DNA from: Symsagittifera roscoffensis
Lineage: Eukaryota > Xenacoelomorpha > Acoela > Convolutidae
Length of the DNA: 62,000 nucleotides
Direction: 5' to 3'
Assembly (NCBI RefSeq): GCF_963678635.1
Contig: NC_087068.1
Location: forward strand, 5,795,563-5,857,562
Numbering within the stretch: the first letter of the stretch is position 1; every line of letters starts with the position of its first letter. The position numbers and the translations under genes were made by a program. Shown here one piece after another: positions 61,956-62,000 of this stretch. The notes beneath the pieces were generated by a model. It was not told the DNA's origin. It saw only the letters and a program-made list of their open reading frames with translations, and made no database searches.

Positions 61956-62000
61956 CTATCAAAGAAAAACACTTACAAATGTCATTGAAGATATCAAACC

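Overview
The window reads as AT-rich, intron-rich nuclear DNA from an animal. The evidence is spliced genes with GT-AG introns up to about 14.7 kb, a ciliary/axonemal protein (SAXO4/PPP1R32), metazoan-type XK-related and ankyrin-repeat proteins, and a dense load of eukaryotic transposons (Ty3/gypsy LTR element, hAT-type and Tc1/mariner-type MITEs, a FLYWCH/MULE relic, a tRNA-derived SINE, satellites). It is not bacterial, and no feature fixes the phylum. Everything was done by eye; exon borders rest on splice signals, reading-phase continuity and family knowledge.

Layout. (1) 1-36.3 kb, plus strand: a five-exon ankyrin-repeat gene (coding exons 1709-1821, 15975-16158, 30859-31042, 35318-35438, 35762-35899) whose phases join without a break. 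Its introns hold most of the left half. Intron 1 contains an intronless-CDS SAXO4/PPP1R32 gene on the opposite strand (2560-4116), an inverted-repeat element (4731-5679), a 4 x 175-bp tandem array, a 530-bp dispersed repeat and a SINE. Intron 2 contains a TSD-bounded hAT MITE, a FLYWCH/MULE transposase relic, a 2.2-kb tandem duplication and a complete but decayed Ty3/gypsy element (24007-30553, 205-bp LTRs, 5-bp TSD AAACC). Intron 3 holds a second 940-bp inverted-repeat element.

(2) 36-50 kb: local low-copy repeats (a 555-bp palindrome, a diverged tandem duplication of about 1.2 kb, and many copies of one repeat family) around a five-coding-exon EIF2S2 (eIF2 beta) gene on the minus strand (44088-46843).

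(3) 50-56 kb: the last two coding exons of an XK-related (XKR) membrane protein gene on the minus strand (50856-51836 and 55138-55613). Its intron is filled with MITEs, including a Tc1/mariner-like palindrome (54057-54929) with a 149-bp element nested in one arm; the other arm preserves the empty site.

(4) 56-62 kb: a degenerate satellite with a period near 165 bp, interrupted by GATA-tailed units, microsatellites, a 27-bp tandem array and further dispersed repeats. A possible further upstream XKR exon lies at the right edge.

The four host genes (axonemal SAXO4, an ankyrin-repeat protein, eIF2 beta, XKR) show no evident pathway link. The most notable material is the structure of the mobile DNA: a short dispersed family with a hairpin at each end, the paired inverted-repeat elements, the nested palindromic transposon with its own empty site, and a gypsy element whose first gag codons coincide with its primer-binding site and whose protease/RT overlap carries a slippery heptamer.
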